Of a stretch of DNA of 64,000 nucleotides, positions 20,030-34,301 are shown piece by piece. Where the stretch lies: contig NC_026506.1 in the NCBI RefSeq assembly GCF_000182925.2, positions 2,914,001-2,978,000 on the forward strand. Direction: 5' to 3'. How positions within the stretch are numbered: the stretch's first letter is position 1; each line of letters starts with the position of its first letter. The notes under the pieces are model-generated. The model saw only the letters and a list, made by a program, of their open reading frames with translations, did not search any database and was not told the DNA's origin. The position numbers and the translations under genes are program-made. Source of the stretch: Neurospora crassa OR74A (lineage: Eukaryota > Ascomycota > Sordariomycetes > Sordariales > Sordariaceae).

Positions 20030-22870
20030 AGCCCAATAGCCAAAAGCTATACCCTAAACTATACTAATACCAATATTAATAAAAATTAAATCCCTTCCCC
20101 TACTATAGTATATCCTAAACTACCTTAAATAAAAGAATAACCAACTACCCCTTCTATTAGCAATTAAAATAAAAATTATAACTCCCTTAATTCCTTAATA
20201 ACGTATAACTTATCTACTCTATATAAATATATTACTACTTAGTAAAGTACTCCTAATCGCCTACCCCCTAAAGGAAAAATTAAAAGCCCCTTCGAAGAAA
20301 TATAGCTATTGCGCTATCGTAAAACCTAATTTAGTATCGAATCGTTCTGTAATCTTTATAATAATATACCTTCCAACCTTTTAATAATTAAGCGGATATC
20401 GCTCAACGCTAGCGAAATTAATAGAATAGTCCCCGTTATCCCTAATAAATCCAACCCCGAAGTAGAAAACTTCTTTAATTATTTACTATAACGAATATAA
20501 AACCTCTACCTTACTAACGTAGTACCCAAAATTAGCGGCAAGCAATTCGCCCCTATATTCAATAATTTATTAAGAAATATTATTAATTACATTAATTATA
20601 TAACTAATTATTTTAAAATTTACTATAACTTCGGCTATACTTACTTTTAATTATTTATTAAAGAAGAATAGAAATTTATAGCCCTATGCCCGTAGAAAGG
20701 AATAATAACCTCTATATAATTTACTAACCTTTATAATAAGGACCCTATAATAAGATAAAATAAAATCCGTATTTATTTCCTTTTTTTATAAACGTTTTAT
20801 ATATTAATTAATGATTTAATAAACATAACTAGATATATAAATACTATAGTCTATGAAATATACTCCTTGATTATTTACTTTATTTAAAAAATAAAAGAAT
20901 AAAATACTATTATCGCCCGTATTAAAAACGAACGAAATATTACTACTATATCTTCTAAGGGGAATATTCACTTATAAGAATAATTAATAATTTCCAAAGC
21001 TACTTGCCGCCAATTAGAGGACGAACTATATAAGGAATGTAAAAAAATTAAACGTATCTGCTTCGCGTACAATAAATCTCTAGTAGAATTAGTTCCTAAT
21101 TTCAACCTCCGTAATAATAAATTTACTAAAGTTTATATAGAGGAATTAAATACCCAACGGACTACGAATTAAATAGAAATTACCCGCCTCAAGGGTAAGG
21201 TTAATACCCTAATAATCTAATTAAATACTGTTAAACTTAAAGGTCCCTATTATTAATACCTAATAATTAATTAATTTAATAAATTATAAGAACGTATTTT
21301 CGAATTAGAAAAAGGTATTAGTAATATAAAGGTAGAGCTCTTTCCCCTATAGGAAAAAAAGAAAGTAGTAAACTCCCTTATTAACTATATTTACTAAAAA
21401 TATAAATAGTAAAAAACTAAATTGCCTAATTAAAGAAGATTAATAAATTATTTAAAAAGATACTAGTAATTGGAGAACTCCCTATTCCGTACCCCTTAAT
21501 CGAAGCAAACGAAGTAGAATAATAATTCGCTAATAAATTTACTGAAATTATATTGATCGATTTCTATTAAAAACGCTAAATTTATATATTATCTAAATGA
21601 AAAATTAGTCGAATAACTAATAAAATCCTATTTAAGTCCTATTGATAAAGTAAAGTAACTATTAAAGACTTATAAGTTACTAATGTTTTAGGAAGTACCT
21701 ACCCTAGTAAAAGAAGTAAGAATAATAAAGGTTAACTTATTAATATAGGAGATCCTAATTCTTTAGACAATAAATCCAATTTAAATTAATTAAATAATTC
21801 TAATAAAAGGCGCCCTAATAACGACTAGGCTTGCAAATGAACTTTATAAACCTCCGATACGCAATCTCCCTATTCCGGATCCGAAAGATCTTTGTATTTA
21901 TTCAACGGCTGTAGTCAAAAGTCTATTAAAATCCCTAATATCCCCCTATTCTATAGAAACTCTAATAAAGATAAAGTATTTTTTAAAATATAGTTCTACT
22001 AAATTTATAAAATACTTAAAATTAATACTAATTATTTTATAATGGAACGAACGGCTTTTAATATTATAGTAGGCTATCTTAATAGTATAGCTGCGAAAGC
22101 CATCCTTCCCTTTATTTATAAATATAATAGCGAACCCCCTTATTTAATTACAATTAACCAACTTCTAAACTACTTAAAAAAGAACTACCTCAATAAGAAT
22201 ATACTTAACAAGGCTAACGTAGAATTCGAAAAACTATTTATAAGAAATAACGAATATTGTTAAGAATTTAAAATTAAATTTATTTAATTAGCTAAATAAA
22301 TCTATATCCCAACCTACTACTAGAAATTAACCTTCAAATATAAACCACCTAAATACTTATATAATCCTATTATTATAGTCTTCCTTAACTATAATAAGAG
22401 TTTTAGAAATTATTATATAATTATCCAATCTATCAGCGAAAATTATTAATTAAACGCCCTAGCTATAACTTTATATTGGAAGAAACCCCACTATAAGAAT
22501 TTGAATTCTAAAATAGTAACTAACTTTAAATTTAATCTAAATAAAAATCGCCTACCCAATTCTTCTTTTTTTTAAAAAAAATTAAATACTAAAAAATATA
22601 AATAATTATAAGCCGAAGGTAAGTATTTTATTTATAAAAAAGAGGGGTACTAAACCTCCAATTACCCGGAATACTTATATATCGAACGAACTTTCGAAAA
22701 GTATAAAACTTTCTAATTTAATACTATAATAGCTTCGTTACTAAATATTCCTAACAATATTATAATAACTAATTCGGATATCGAAAATTCCTCCGAAAAT
22801 AAAATCAATTAGGAGGAGGAGGAACTAAAAAACTAATATCCCTAAGGCAAATAGCCTCCTTCCTAAGCGA
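20030..22870 (+). pseudogene. Gypsy B gag remnant with zinc knuckle
   Basis: Capsid-type gag sequence with many TAA/TAG stops. The longest open piece, 22042-22263 (73 codons, ending KLFIRNNEYC), lies in the capsid C-terminal region. A zinc knuckle at about 22615-22675 reads KYFIYKKEGY.TSNYPEY, in which three Cys and the His have become Tyr or stop, each explicable by a single G to A or C to T change. The remnant of about 950 residues is long for gag; the N-terminal third was not recognised. Confidence 0.78.
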
Positions 22871-22929
22871 AATATCAATTATTAACCAAAAAGAAATAAA
22901 AGTAATAATATTACTTAATTATAATATAT

Positions 22930-25900
22930 AATTGATATTCTAATTAAATAATTATCTAGGCAAAGGATCTTGTTTTCTAATTAAATATAAAATAGTATAA
23001 AATAAATTATTAATTTTAATAAATAAATCTTTAATCGATATAGGAATAGATGCTTACCTTATTATAAGTAATACCTTCATAGAATAATTACAGTACCTAT
23101 AATTAGAAATATATAATAATTTTAAACCCAACTACGTTACGTTGTATAAAAAATCGATACCGGATATTATCGACTAGGCTGTAAAAAGTCACTTATATAT
23201 TTAGGGCTATAAATTCTTTAACGAATAAATAATTGTTCTACCCGAATTAAATCGCAATATAATTATCGGTCGGATCTAATTAGAATAATATAAAGCCCTA
23301 ATTAATTACTATAATTAATAGCTCTATTTTCCTAACTCCCTTATCCCTATACTAAATACCCGTAATCTCTAAATAAAGTTAACTAAACTATTATATAATC
23401 CAAAGTACTAAAAAGATATAAACCGACGGAAGGCTCTAATAAACTATAAGGATAAGTAATAATCTAATAGAGCCCTTTCCTAAGTCCAATATACTTAATT
23501 GGGGAAAGACAGTCTTAAAAGAAACACAAGGAACTTAATTGAATAATAATCGAAATAGGAGGAGGTAGTCCCAATATATTAAAAATAGAAGAGGAATTAT
23601 AAATAGAAAAAGGATCAATAGAATTTAATCCTAGAAATACCTCCCCTAAAGAACCAAGTCTTCAAAAACGCATCTCCGAATTAAAATCCATTATAAATCA
23701 TCCTTACGAAAAACTCACAATTACCCCCAATAATAGCCTCCTACCTCCCGATTAGCGCCCTAAGGAATTATATATAATTAAATATTGTACTTAGAGAGTG
23801 GATATTTCCCTACTAAAATAAATAGAATAGGAATTATATAACGGTATTTAATATAAATATATATCCGAAGTTAAAATTGTATTGATAGAATAAACGGTAT
23901 AGAAATTAAAGAATAATAAATTACCGGATACCTACTTATTATGAGACGAATAGGGTCTTTATTAATTAAAAAGAATATTCGGTTAAATTAAAGAGCGATT
24001 TAAGGATATAATAATAATTAAAACTATAGTTTTCGAATATTATATATAGTAAGGGGCGAAGGTCGAATCTACCAATCTATATAAAATTAATAGTTTAATC
24101 GATAATTTGAAGAGACAAATCTTACTAATAAATAACGAAGAACATCGGGCACTAGTACTAGAAAAGCTCCCTGAAAAATACTATAGTTATATTAATATAT
24201 TTAATAAATTCAATTCCAACACCCTACCGGCCCACAAAAACAAAATCAACTACTAAATTATCTTAGAGGAAGGTAAAACCCCTAGTAACTTAAGGTATAA
24301 TTTGTTATATAAAATAATTTTAGAGGAATTAGAGGAATAACGGAAATATATTATAAAAAACCTTTGAAAAGGATTTAATGAAGCTAATTCTACGCTTTAG
24401 GCCACCCCTATATTATTTGTACCCAAAGTAAATAATAATTTAAAGTTCTATATTAATTATTATAAGTTTAATATATTATAAAAGAAAGATCGATACTTAT
24501 TACCCCTTATTAATAAAATACTAATACGGAGTAAATAAACTAAAATCTTTTTGAAAATCGATATCCAACAAGCCTTCTACTATATTCGAATATACCCGGA
24601 TTATAAAGATTTAACGACTTTCCAAACCCGGGATAGAATTTATAAATATAAAGTCCTACCCTTCGGATTAATAGGCAAACCTTCGTCCTTCTAACAATTT
24701 ATTAATAATATTCTAATTAATTACTTAAATATCTTTTATAGCGTATATAACAATAATATTTCAATTTATTTAGAGAATATTGCGAAATATAACAAATATA
24801 TACTAAAAGTCCTAACGAGACTATAGGAAGTAGGCTTATAAACTAATATTAAAAAGTATAAATTCGGCGTTATTAAAACGAATTCTTAAGCTTTATCATC
24901 GGCACTAAAGGTACCTATTATAGTAAACCCGGAGAAGGTTATAGTAATCAAAAATTAAAAGTAACCTACAATAGTAAAAGGGATATGAATATTTATAGGA
25001 TTCTATAATTTCTATAGAAAGTTTATTAAAAATTTTAATAGAATCGTTCGACCCTTTACTAACTTTATAAGGAAGGACTCGCTATTTATCTAATTAGAAT
25101 ACTACTAAAAATTATTCTGGAAATTAAAAGATTCCCTATTTATAGTACTTATTCTAACCTACTTTAATTATAGACGAAGGACTAAATTGGAGACCGACGC
25201 ATTGGACGGCGTATACGCTAGAGTAATAAATTAGAAATAAAAAAATAGGAAATAATAGCCTATAGTTTTTTATTTAGAAATAATAGGTCTAATAGAATTT
25301 AATTACCTTATTTATAATAAAAAGTTATTAATAATCATCCGAACTATTGAATAAGGGAGATTAGAATTGAAAGGCGTAGCCCTATTTATTATAATTACGG
25401 ATTGTTAAGTATTAAAATTTTTCGGTAGTAAGAAGGTATTTAATAGCTAATAAGTATGCTAATTAGACTTATTATCCGAATACTAATTCTGTATAATATA
25501 CTAACCGGATAAAGAAAATTTGGCGGCCCATACCCTATTTAGGAAGTTAAAAGACCTAAAGACTATTAAAGTAAAAAAGGAAGACTAATATACCCTACGA
25601 CTTTTAATGCTAAACGACGGAGGATGTTTAGTATTTATTAGAAATAAAGAAAATACTCCGACTACGGACCTATACGTACTTTTATCTTAAAGAGTAACTT
25701 TAATTATAAAAATAGTAAGTATTATTATAGTACCTATTACCATAAATAGTAACCCTACTATTCCATTAAATATAGTACTAATTAATTAAATTTTAATTAT
25801 AAACCGAGGAACTGTATCCTTAACTGTATATCGGGAAAAGGTAAAGTAGAATAATACTTCTTTTTCTTCAAAAAATAATTTACTCTATTATAAAGGTAAA

Positions 25901-27270
25901 CTAATAATATTAGAAGAAGAGGACGTCCATACCCACTTTATCCGAAATATTTATTTATAGGCGCCTATTACTTACTTAAGTATAATTAAAATTAAAAAAT
26001 TAGTCTAAAAATAATATACTATAGTAATTAGCTATAACCTTTAATATCGATAAATATATGTTAATTCATTAAAATTATAAAGCTTTTAAGTATTTATGTA
26101 ATAAAACGCTAGGAAAATTATATTCAATTCCAGTATATAATAGCCGACTATAGAGAAACGTTATTACCAATTTTAAATCAATATCCCTAAATAAAAAAAG
26201 GGTATAATGATATATTTATAATAGTAGACCGATTTTTCAAAATATTGTAGTATATCCCCTATAAGGATATAATTATAATTAGATAAGTAATGGAAATATA
26301 CTACTAGGGCTTATATTAAGTATTTAGCTATCCGGACGAAATTATTAGTAATAGAGCCCCTAGTTTATATTGGATTTTATATAGGAATTAGTTAAAATTC
26401 TAAATATTATTCAAAAGCTTAATAGCCCGGGTTATTTCTAAACGGCCAGCTAGGCCGAAGTAATAAATTAATATATCAGCTAACAGCTACACCCTTTTAT
26501 AAATTATAATTAAAATAATTAATTTATAGCTATCCTAACCTTAAACTTAATATAAGCAACCCTACTTTATAAAAGCCTTAATAGTTTATTTCCGTATAAA
26601 GTAGTAATAATTTATCCTATACTTATATTATTTAATGAGTGAAATTATATATATCTTACTAGATTACTTACTAGAGAGAAAATTAATTAAATAGAAGTAT
26701 AAAAAGTAGTGAAACTCTTATAGGACTTTCGAAATTTAATATTTAAAACACTTAATAAAGTATAAAAATAGTGAACGACCTAAACTAATCGATACTAACG
26801 GGATCCTAATTTCAAGGTAGGAGACTGGGTATTTATTATTTAAAAAATACTAATTAATAGACCAACCTAGCGACAAACTCGACTTCCTATAAACTCGAAC
26901 CCTATATCGTATAAACTCTATAAAGGGTTTTCCTTATAAATCAAAACTACTAACCTTACAGAAGGGTTGTAAAATATTTTATACTAAAAGATTTTGGAAA
27001 AATAATAATAATCCGTTACGTAAATAGGCGAAGATAAATTTAAATAGTAAAATTCTTAAAGGAGTCGAGGAGGATTATGAAATCTACTAGGTTTTATTGT
27101 CTAAAGCCGTCGGCGGCAAGCTATAGTATTAAGTGGAATAGTATAAATAAAATTTGGATCTAGAATAGTACCTAACGGAAGGTTTTAAGAGCATAATAGA
27201 GGAATTAAAATATTATTATAATGAATATCCGAAGAAGCTAAATCTACCTAAGAAATTTCAATAATAGTTA
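22930..27270 (+). pseudogene. Gypsy B pol remnant (PR-RT-RNase H-IN-chromodomain)
   Basis: Aspartic protease at about 22950-23300, with SLIDIGIDAYLI at 23028-23063 (family D-S/T-G). Reverse transcriptase at about 24380-24850: FVPKVNNNLKFYINY, VLPFGL, and the catalytic box read as YNNN at 24746-24757. RNase H near 25189 reads ETDALDGVYAR. Integrase, with a degraded zinc-binding region at about 25920-26060 and a core at about 26160-26430, contains GYNDIFIIVDRFFK and a YPDEIISNRAP stretch. A chromodomain at about 27068-27260 reads EDYEIY.VLLSK ... then EGFKSIIEELKYYYNEYPKK. This order defines a chromovirus-type Ty3/Gypsy. Stops throughout. Confidence 0.88.
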
Positions 27271-27476
27271 TAAGGGGCTTATAAGGATTGAAAGGATAAT
27301 AATATACCGGTTATAGTAAAAAGGACAATACGGAGGAAATAAATTTAAAGGAAGGGGAGTCGCCCTACGGAGGGTATTATAAGCGAAGGAGTTAAATATC
27401 TTATTAATAAGCTAGTAGTAATTACGGGAACGGCTGAATAATATAGTAGAACTACTATCCCTACCCTGAAGGTAGA
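27271..27476 (+). other. Gypsy B 3' untranslated region, left part
   Basis: Collinear with the 3' ends of the C copies (37230 and 42720 regions) up to GTAGA at 27472-27476, where element C enters. It continues at 43120. Confidence 0.75.
27472..27476. repeat. 5-bp TSD of Gypsy C, left
   Basis: GTAGA; its partner is 43115-43119. Joining the flanks here restores a 3' end for element B. Confidence 0.88.
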
Positions 27477-27719
27477 TGTCATGGCCCAGATCCATGACGC
27501 CCAGAAGCACAGAGGTGCCAGTCACGTGGTAGTGCGCCGCCTTCGCGACGGACTCCACTGGCACGGACCAGGGCTCGGCGCGCACACGTATTTAATCGTA
27601 TACAGCCAGCCCACCTTTACACGTTTCCCTCTTCTCTTCTTTAGCTTTGATTTTGTATTTAATTAGTACTATAAACCCCCTTAAGCTGGCTTTCTCTTAT
27701 ATTCGTATACGCTCTCACA
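27477..27719 (+). repeat. Gypsy C LTR 1, 243 bp, nearly unmutated
   Basis: Starts TGTCATGG and ends CTCTCACA. Shares its ends and 3' half with the LTR of B but has a different middle (about 27500-27580). GC-rich, with almost no RIP. Confidence 0.93.
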
Positions 27720-28039
27720 TAAAATCAAAGCTAAAACCCATTATACAACCGGGGATAGTAATTATAATATCCTAACTACCTAATACCCGAAGTCGCCTAT
27801 TAGATTGCGATTAACAACGATAAGAATCCAATAAATTACAATTGTAGCGAAAATCCAATATTAGAAGATATTATTACGAAACCCGTACTTACTACGGTTA
27901 AAAATATTAAACCCTAATATAATAAGTAATAACCTAAAAAGCTAATCCGAGGGTAGCCTAACGATTAATAATTATACTTTAAACTACTAAATTAATACTA
28001 ATACTAATATCGAAGGGGCTAGATTACCTTCCCCTACTA

Positions 28040-29326
28040 TTATTTATTTAAATCTACCTTAAATAGAGAAGTTATTAATAACCCCTACTATTAATAATTA
28101 TAAAAAAAATTATTTGACTCCTAATTCCTTAGTGAAATATAATTTAATTACTTTACGGGACTATATTACTACCTAATATAATACTACGAATTGTCCGCCG
28201 CTTAAAAACTAAATTCTAAAGTAACTATTAACTAAAATACAACCTATTTATTATTATAAAATATATTTTAATATCGAATTTATCTATAGCCTTTATAATT
28301 ATATACCCGTTAATTAATCTTTAATAAAGCGTATATTTATTAATATATATAAATTTAATAGGATAGTCCCTAATACTCCTTATAATAAACTAACCTCTAA
28401 TATTGAAGATTTTATTATTTATATATTAATTTAAATATATAACCTCTATTAAATTAATATTATACTTATAATTGGAGATAAGTATTTCACCCCCTCCTTC
28501 GACGATTTAATAGGAAATATTATTAATTATACTAATTATATAGCAAATAACTATCGAAATTATTATAAACTTAGATATATCTATTTTTAACTTACTACTG
28601 ATAATAGCTAGAAATTTAGCGTATTCGGTACGTATAAAGGAATGATAACTTCTATTTAATTTACTAATATATATAATAAAAATCCTACTACAATATAGAA
28701 TAAAATTTATTTATATTTCCTTTCGCTATAAACCTTTTATATATTTATTAATAATTTAATAGAAATAATTAAATATATCGATACTATAATCCGAAAGATA
28801 TACTCCTTTATCCTTTACTTTATTTAAAAGATAAAGGAATAAAATACAATTATCGCTCGTATTAAAAACGAATGCAATATCGCTACTATAATTTCGAACT
28901 GTAATATTAATTTCTAGAAGCGATTTATCGATATAGAGGCCGAGTACTAATAATTTAAGGAAGAACTATATAAGGAACGTAAGAAAATTAAATATTATAA
29001 TAATTTATATAATAAGTCCCTTTCAAATATAATAGAGGATTTCGACCTTCGTATTAATAAAACTACTAAACTCTATATATAAGTGGTAAATATAGAGCGA
29101 ATTACGAATTAAATAGAAATTGTCCAATTAAAAAGTAAAATTAATATTCTAATAATTAAAATTAAAGATATTAAGGTACGCCCGTTTAAAGCTAATACCT
29201 TAACTCCCCCGGACTAATATATTATTAAATTAAAAAAGGAAATTAATTAATTAAAAATTAAATTAATTCTTTTAAAAGAAAAGAAAAAGGTAACGGATAT
29301 ATTTAACGACCTTCTTCGCTATAAAT
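28040..29326 (+). pseudogene. Gypsy C internal region 1, gag 5' part
   Basis: Collinear with internal region 2 at 37940-38174 and with gag of B from about 20120 to 21400. Heavily RIP-mutated. Runs into an assembly gap at 29327, after which LINE sequence appears, so the rest of gag and the start of pol are missing here. Confidence 0.75.
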
Positions 29327-29426
29327 NNNNNNNNNNNNNNNNNNNNNNNNNNNNNNNNNNNNNNNNNNNNNNNNNNNNNNNNNNNNNNNNNNNNNNNNNN
29401 NNNNNNNNNNNNNNNNNNNNNNNNNN
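29327..29426. other. assembly gap, 100 N
   Basis: Placeholder between Gypsy C gag (left) and LINE copy 5 endonuclease (right). By comparison with complete copies, true sequence is missing: the LINE 5' limit and the Gypsy C gag-to-RT segment. Confidence 0.95.
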
Positions 29427-32400
29427 TAATATTATAGCGATTTAGGAGTTGGGTAGAAATTTGAATAAGGATATTTATTATCCTAGAGGCGGAAGGTATT
29501 TTAGGGTTAATTATTTAGAAAAGGAAAGGGCGGTAATATATATAAATAAGAAATAGAATTTAAAGGATTTAAATTTTTAAGTTGGAAAGGATTAGATTAT
29601 AATTACATTTAAGAATTTAAAGGATTTAATAACTATTTATTCTATTTACTCTCTTATCTTTATATAAGGAATGCCGGAATATTAATAGGGGTTACTACTC
29701 TTCGAATTTATTGAAGCCGGACTTTCGGCGAGAAATTTAATTATTATTGGGGATTTTAACTTTTACTATTCCAATTGGGATTTAGAGAATAAAATTAACC
29801 TAAGGGCTATTCGCTTCCTTATATAGGTACAACGTTAGAAATTTAATTTATTTACCCCCTATAGTAAACTAATTAAATTCGGGAATATAATATAAGGAAA
29901 GAGGGATAGAACAATTAATTATATATAATTATTATCCAGGGTCGAAGTTGAATATTAGAGAGTATAGTAGTACGAGTAAATCGGCTCGGACTATTACCCT
30001 TAAGAAATTTAGGTTTAAGTAGGAAGAAAAAATAAAAAAGTTGAAGAAGAAGGAGGATATAATTAGAGTTTTATAAATATAGAGAAGGTAAAGGAGGCGT
30101 TAGAGAAATAGATATCGGTCTTAAAAAGGATTAATATAATAGAGGACTTTAAATTCGCTTTTCGTAGGTTCGACGGAGAATTTATAAATATTATAGAGGA
30201 ATTCGTTTTATATTAGAAGAAAGGTCGAAGGAGGAAAGTAAATTAATAAACGTTAGGATATAAAATAGTTATAAAGGAAGTACGGAAGATATATTAGGAG
30301 TAGTTTAAGTATTAAATAATATCGAATTGGAGGGAGTTTATTAAAATTATAATAAAAAAGAAGAGGATTATTGCGAAGGCCTAGTAAGCTACGTAGTATA
30401 ATGGTATTATTAAAACTTCGAAGAACCTAAATCGATTTTAACTATTAGAACGATAGGCCCGGACCCGAAGCTACCGATTAATAAATCTACCTAAATTACT
30501 AGCTTTTTAAATTTATAAAGGGGTAATAGAAATTAGAGATTATAATAGTAAGGCTAAGATCTTTGCCGACTATTTTTTCCCGAAGGTAGAGGTTCTAATA
30601 AATTATTTATTAGATTAAATTAAGCTATTAGAAGGTATTAATTTAATAATTATTAGTAATTTAATTAATAAAGAGGACGTTTAGGATATACTTTCCCGGA
30701 TAGTACTTAATAAGGCCCCTAGGGTTGATTAATATTTAAATAGATTTTTAAAGTTATATAGGTAGCCGTTCTAGTAGGTTATAGTATATTTAATATCTAT
30801 TAGCCTCCAATTTAGTTATTTCCTATAACGGTTTAAAGACGCAAAAATTATTATTTTTAAGAAGCCCGGAAAGAATACCGCCTAATAAAAGTTAGCGGGT
30901 ATATAGAGACTAATATTACTATTTAATAATATAGGAAAAATCTTCGAAGTATTTATAATTAAGAGATTTACGTAGGTAGCCGAAGAGTTTAACCTCCTAC
31001 TAGAGGGCTAAATAGGTAATCGGGTAGGTTATTCAATAGAATTTATAGTCCGGGTAGTTACTAATATAATATATACGGCCTAAAAACTCGGAATTATAAT
31101 ATTCCTTATATTCCTTAATTTAAAAGGAGCGTTCGATAGAATTAATTATAAGTGGCTTCTATATATTTTATAGGAAATATAGCTCCTAATATAAATTATT
31201 AAGTAGGTAGCGAGCTTCGTTGCNNNNNNNNNNNNNNNNNNNNNNNNNNNNNNNNNNNNNNNNNNNNNNNNNNNNNNNNNNNNNNNNNNNNNNNNNNNNN
31301 NNNNNNNNNNNNNNNNNNNNNNNGATAAAGGTACTAAGGATGGAAATTCTCTAATTCGGGGATATTATACTTTAATCGATAGAATTAATATAATTCTTAG
31401 GGGTATAGCTGGATTGTAAGTTCAATTATAGGGCTTATACGGAAGTAGTGAAAAAAAAAATAATAATTTAAACGAATATACTTACGAAATTAGTAGCGAA
31501 GATATAGGGTTATTCCTTTGCTCGGGTAAGGGAAATATATATTAAATATATTTATAGCGCTATTATATATAGAGCCTTAATATTCTACTAATTAATTAAA
31601 ATTAATAAGAAATTATAAAGGATTGTAATTAGGCTAGTAAAATATTAAATTAAATATTTAAGAGTTATTGCTAGGGCGTATAAAGCTACGCTAGTAAGAA
31701 ATTTAGAAACGGAAATATTTTATCCACTATTCGACTTCTATTTTAATAAGAGGGTCCGAATTTTCGAAGAAAGGTTCGCCTAAATAGATTAAGCCCGGTT
31801 TGTATAGGGGATAGTAACCTAAATTTCTAATTATATTTAGGTACAACGATTGAGAGGTCGGCTATCCGCTGATAAATTAGAAAGTAGCGTAGTTAAGGTA
31901 CAATAGGCTAAGGAATAGGCGTTGATAGAGAAATTATTGGTAATAGTAGCCGGTCTTCCCCCGGATTTAGGGACCCTATTACTGCTATTGCAAGTCCTAA
32001 AACCAATAACCGCCAACCGGGAGGAGTAGTTAAAAGATATAATAAATTAGGAATAGGTATTATATTATAATTATTATTTAGCGGCGGTAGTAGTAAAATT
32101 AAGATAACGGTACGAATTTACTATCGTTAACCTTACCCTTAAATTTAGTAGAGAAGTTATTTAATAATATATAGTTAGTACGAAAAAGAAGAAGGGAAGA
32201 CGCTAAAAATTAGGAGAAAATAAAGAAGAATTATATTTATTAATTAAAATAAAAAGCTCCCTCCTTATTTAAGTTAGGATGGAAATTATTAGCCTCCGGG
32301 CCTTCTTCTATAGGAAGAAAGTATTGGACATCTTAACCTTTATTTACGCCTACGGATTTAAGAAGGAGACCTTCGCCTATATTATTTTAAATTACTTCGA

Positions 32401-32640
32401 TACGGATATTAATTTTTGGGATAACCCGGAAGTTTAGTTATTAATAAAGGAGGAATTTTAGGAGTTCCTAGACGATAGAATTAAAGCTAAAAGAATTCTA
32501 TTATAGGTATTGAAGTTAAGGAGGTTAAGAAAGTATTATTTAGTAATTAAATTAGAGGAGGAGTAGTACAAAGAGATTGTAAGGTACTTTTAAAAAGAAT
32601 ATAGAATATTAATAATATTAGAATAGAAGGATAGGAGCGG
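29427..32640 (+). pseudogene. LINE ORF2 remnant (endonuclease, RT), copy 5
   Basis: APE-type endonuclease with IIGDFNFYYSNWD at about 29743-29781, the conserved GDFN motif. Reverse transcriptase with FLNLKGAFDRIN at 31111-31146. The catalytic FVDD box is inside the gap at 31224. After RT, LETEIFYPLFDFYFN near 31700 and a cysteine motif now read as YAYGFKKETFAYIILNY near 32350-32400 (Cys to Tyr) match the usual end of fungal Tad1-type ORF2. No RNase H domain was seen. Confidence 0.82.
31224..31323. other. assembly gap, 100 N
   Basis: Inside the RT domain of LINE copy 5. Alignment to copy 6 (about 49715-50050) suggests roughly 330 bp of real sequence is missing, including the catalytic box. 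Confidence 0.9.
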
Positions 32641-32689
32641 GGAGGAGATAATTATATTAATTATAGGAATTATTTAAATTGTAATTATA

Positions 32690-33746
32690 GTAAGAATTAA
32701 AAAATACTATTTAACGAATATTTAATTGCGTTTAAAAAATTATTCGAATAGTTCTATTATACGAATTTAGTTCGTAGTAATTTTATAGCGCTATTAGATT
32801 TAGTTATTATTTATAAGGGGGCGGCCGGGAGGGTCGATAGTTATAGGGCTATTAGGAATAGAATTACTATTATTAAAATTAGAGATTATACGAGTAGGAG
32901 TAGTAAAATTGCTATTATTGGATATAATATACGTAGGAGTAATAGTGTTACTATTAGAGCTAAATATAATTCGAATTAGGTTTATAATACTATTGCCGGG
33001 AAAAGAAGGGATACGATTGTAGCGAGTATTTTTTATAATTAATTTATAGTAACCCTTTTATTAGAAATTAGTAATATTATAATTAATAGTATAGGGAAGA
33101 CGTTTATAATTAGTAGGTAGTTTATTATACTCTAAATAAATATATATATAATAAGTAAAATTATTAATAATACGAATAAAGGTATTTAAATTAAGTTCGA
33201 ACTTATTCGGACTACCTAATACTATAGTAACAATTACCGCTTAAATAATATTACGGGCGTTATATAGGCCTATAGGAATATTTAGTATATATATTTTATA
33301 AGTATAAGAGTAGGTAGCGTTCTAGGTATTACTAATTAGAATAGAAGTTAAATAATAATAAAGGAAAGGAAATATAAAGAATAAGAAATTTATTAGTCGC
33401 TGAAATAAGATAAATTTTTTTAGTAATAATTTTACGGAAGGCGTTAGGGGAATTAAATTTATTACTACGTAGGACGGAAATAAAATTTAGAATATAGTAA
33501 AGGTAAGGAATCTTACGAACAATACTAATTAAATTAATATAAGAATTAAAGAGAATAAAGAAGGAAACTATATTAATTCGGAAGAAGATAATTATTAAGG
33601 AAGTTACGAAGGGTATAAGTAAGGAATATAAGTTCTAGAGGTATAACTATAGGGGATATAGGGCCCGGAGATATATTAGGGGAGGGACCTTTTATATTAG
33701 AAGTTAAATTGATTAGGTTGGGGCGATGATAGTTAGAGGAAACTAT
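32690..33746 (-). pseudogene. opposite-strand gene in LINE copy 5
   Basis: Minus-strand frame starting at about 33746 (ATA then GTT TCC TCT, compared with MASS), with a TATA box at 33896-33903. Collinear with copies 1, 4 and 6. Convergent with ORF2, whose end at about 32640 it nearly meets. Heavily RIP-mutated. Confidence 0.45.
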
Positions 33747-33895
33747 TTTGTTAGAAGGTACAATAAGGAAGAAGGAGAAGAAGGATTAGGAAGGGGTATT
33801 ATATAGGGGATTATATAAATAAAGGAAGGGGGTTTTTACACTATTGTAAATAGATATAGATTTGCGGAGTAATAGAATAAATAACGGGGAGGAGG

Positions 33896-33903
33896 TATTT
33901 ATA
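33896..33903 (-). promoter_or_regulatory. TATA box of the LINE's opposite-strand gene (copy 5)
   Basis: TATAAATA on the minus strand, 150 bp upstream of the start position. Confidence 0.45.
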
Positions 33904-34301
33904 AACAGGGTAAGGAGGCGGAGAGGTAGAGTAATAAATAAGGAGATAGGACAGGGAAGCAGAAAAAAAGCGGAGGAAAGAGCGTAGGGAGTAAGATAGA
34001 AAGGTAGTAGAGGAAGCGGTACGCTTAGTTTAGTCCTATTCTTATTATCCTTATTATTCTAATATTAGAATAATATAACAGTAGGAGAAACGAAATTAGT
34101 TCGTTATAGCAGTAAGTAAGAACCGTTATAGCTATAAACAAAGTAGGAGCGGTATAGAGAACTACGACCGAAATAGAGTTGGGGGTTTTTATTCGGCGGT
34201 GCTTAATACTATACAGTTTTCCCCTCCAGAGAACTGGAGAAGGACCCTATACTAATAAGGCGCTATAGTTATAGCATAGGGAATAAGACTATTAATTAAT
34301 T

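Larger units (their letters stand above)
29427..34301 (+). mobile_element. LINE copy 5, plus strand, inserted in Gypsy C RT region
   Basis: Endonuclease, RT and C-terminal part of ORF2, then the 3' region with the opposite-strand frame and the conserved 3' end. Directly after its tail, Gypsy C pol resumes at 34302 at the point matching 39724 in internal region 2, which fixes the 3' insertion site. The 5' end is hidden in the gap at 29327. Heavily RIP-mutated. Confidence 0.85.

Noticed and set aside
27481-27666. Plus-strand 61-codon open frame
   Set aside because: It lies wholly within the unmutated Gypsy C LTR 1.
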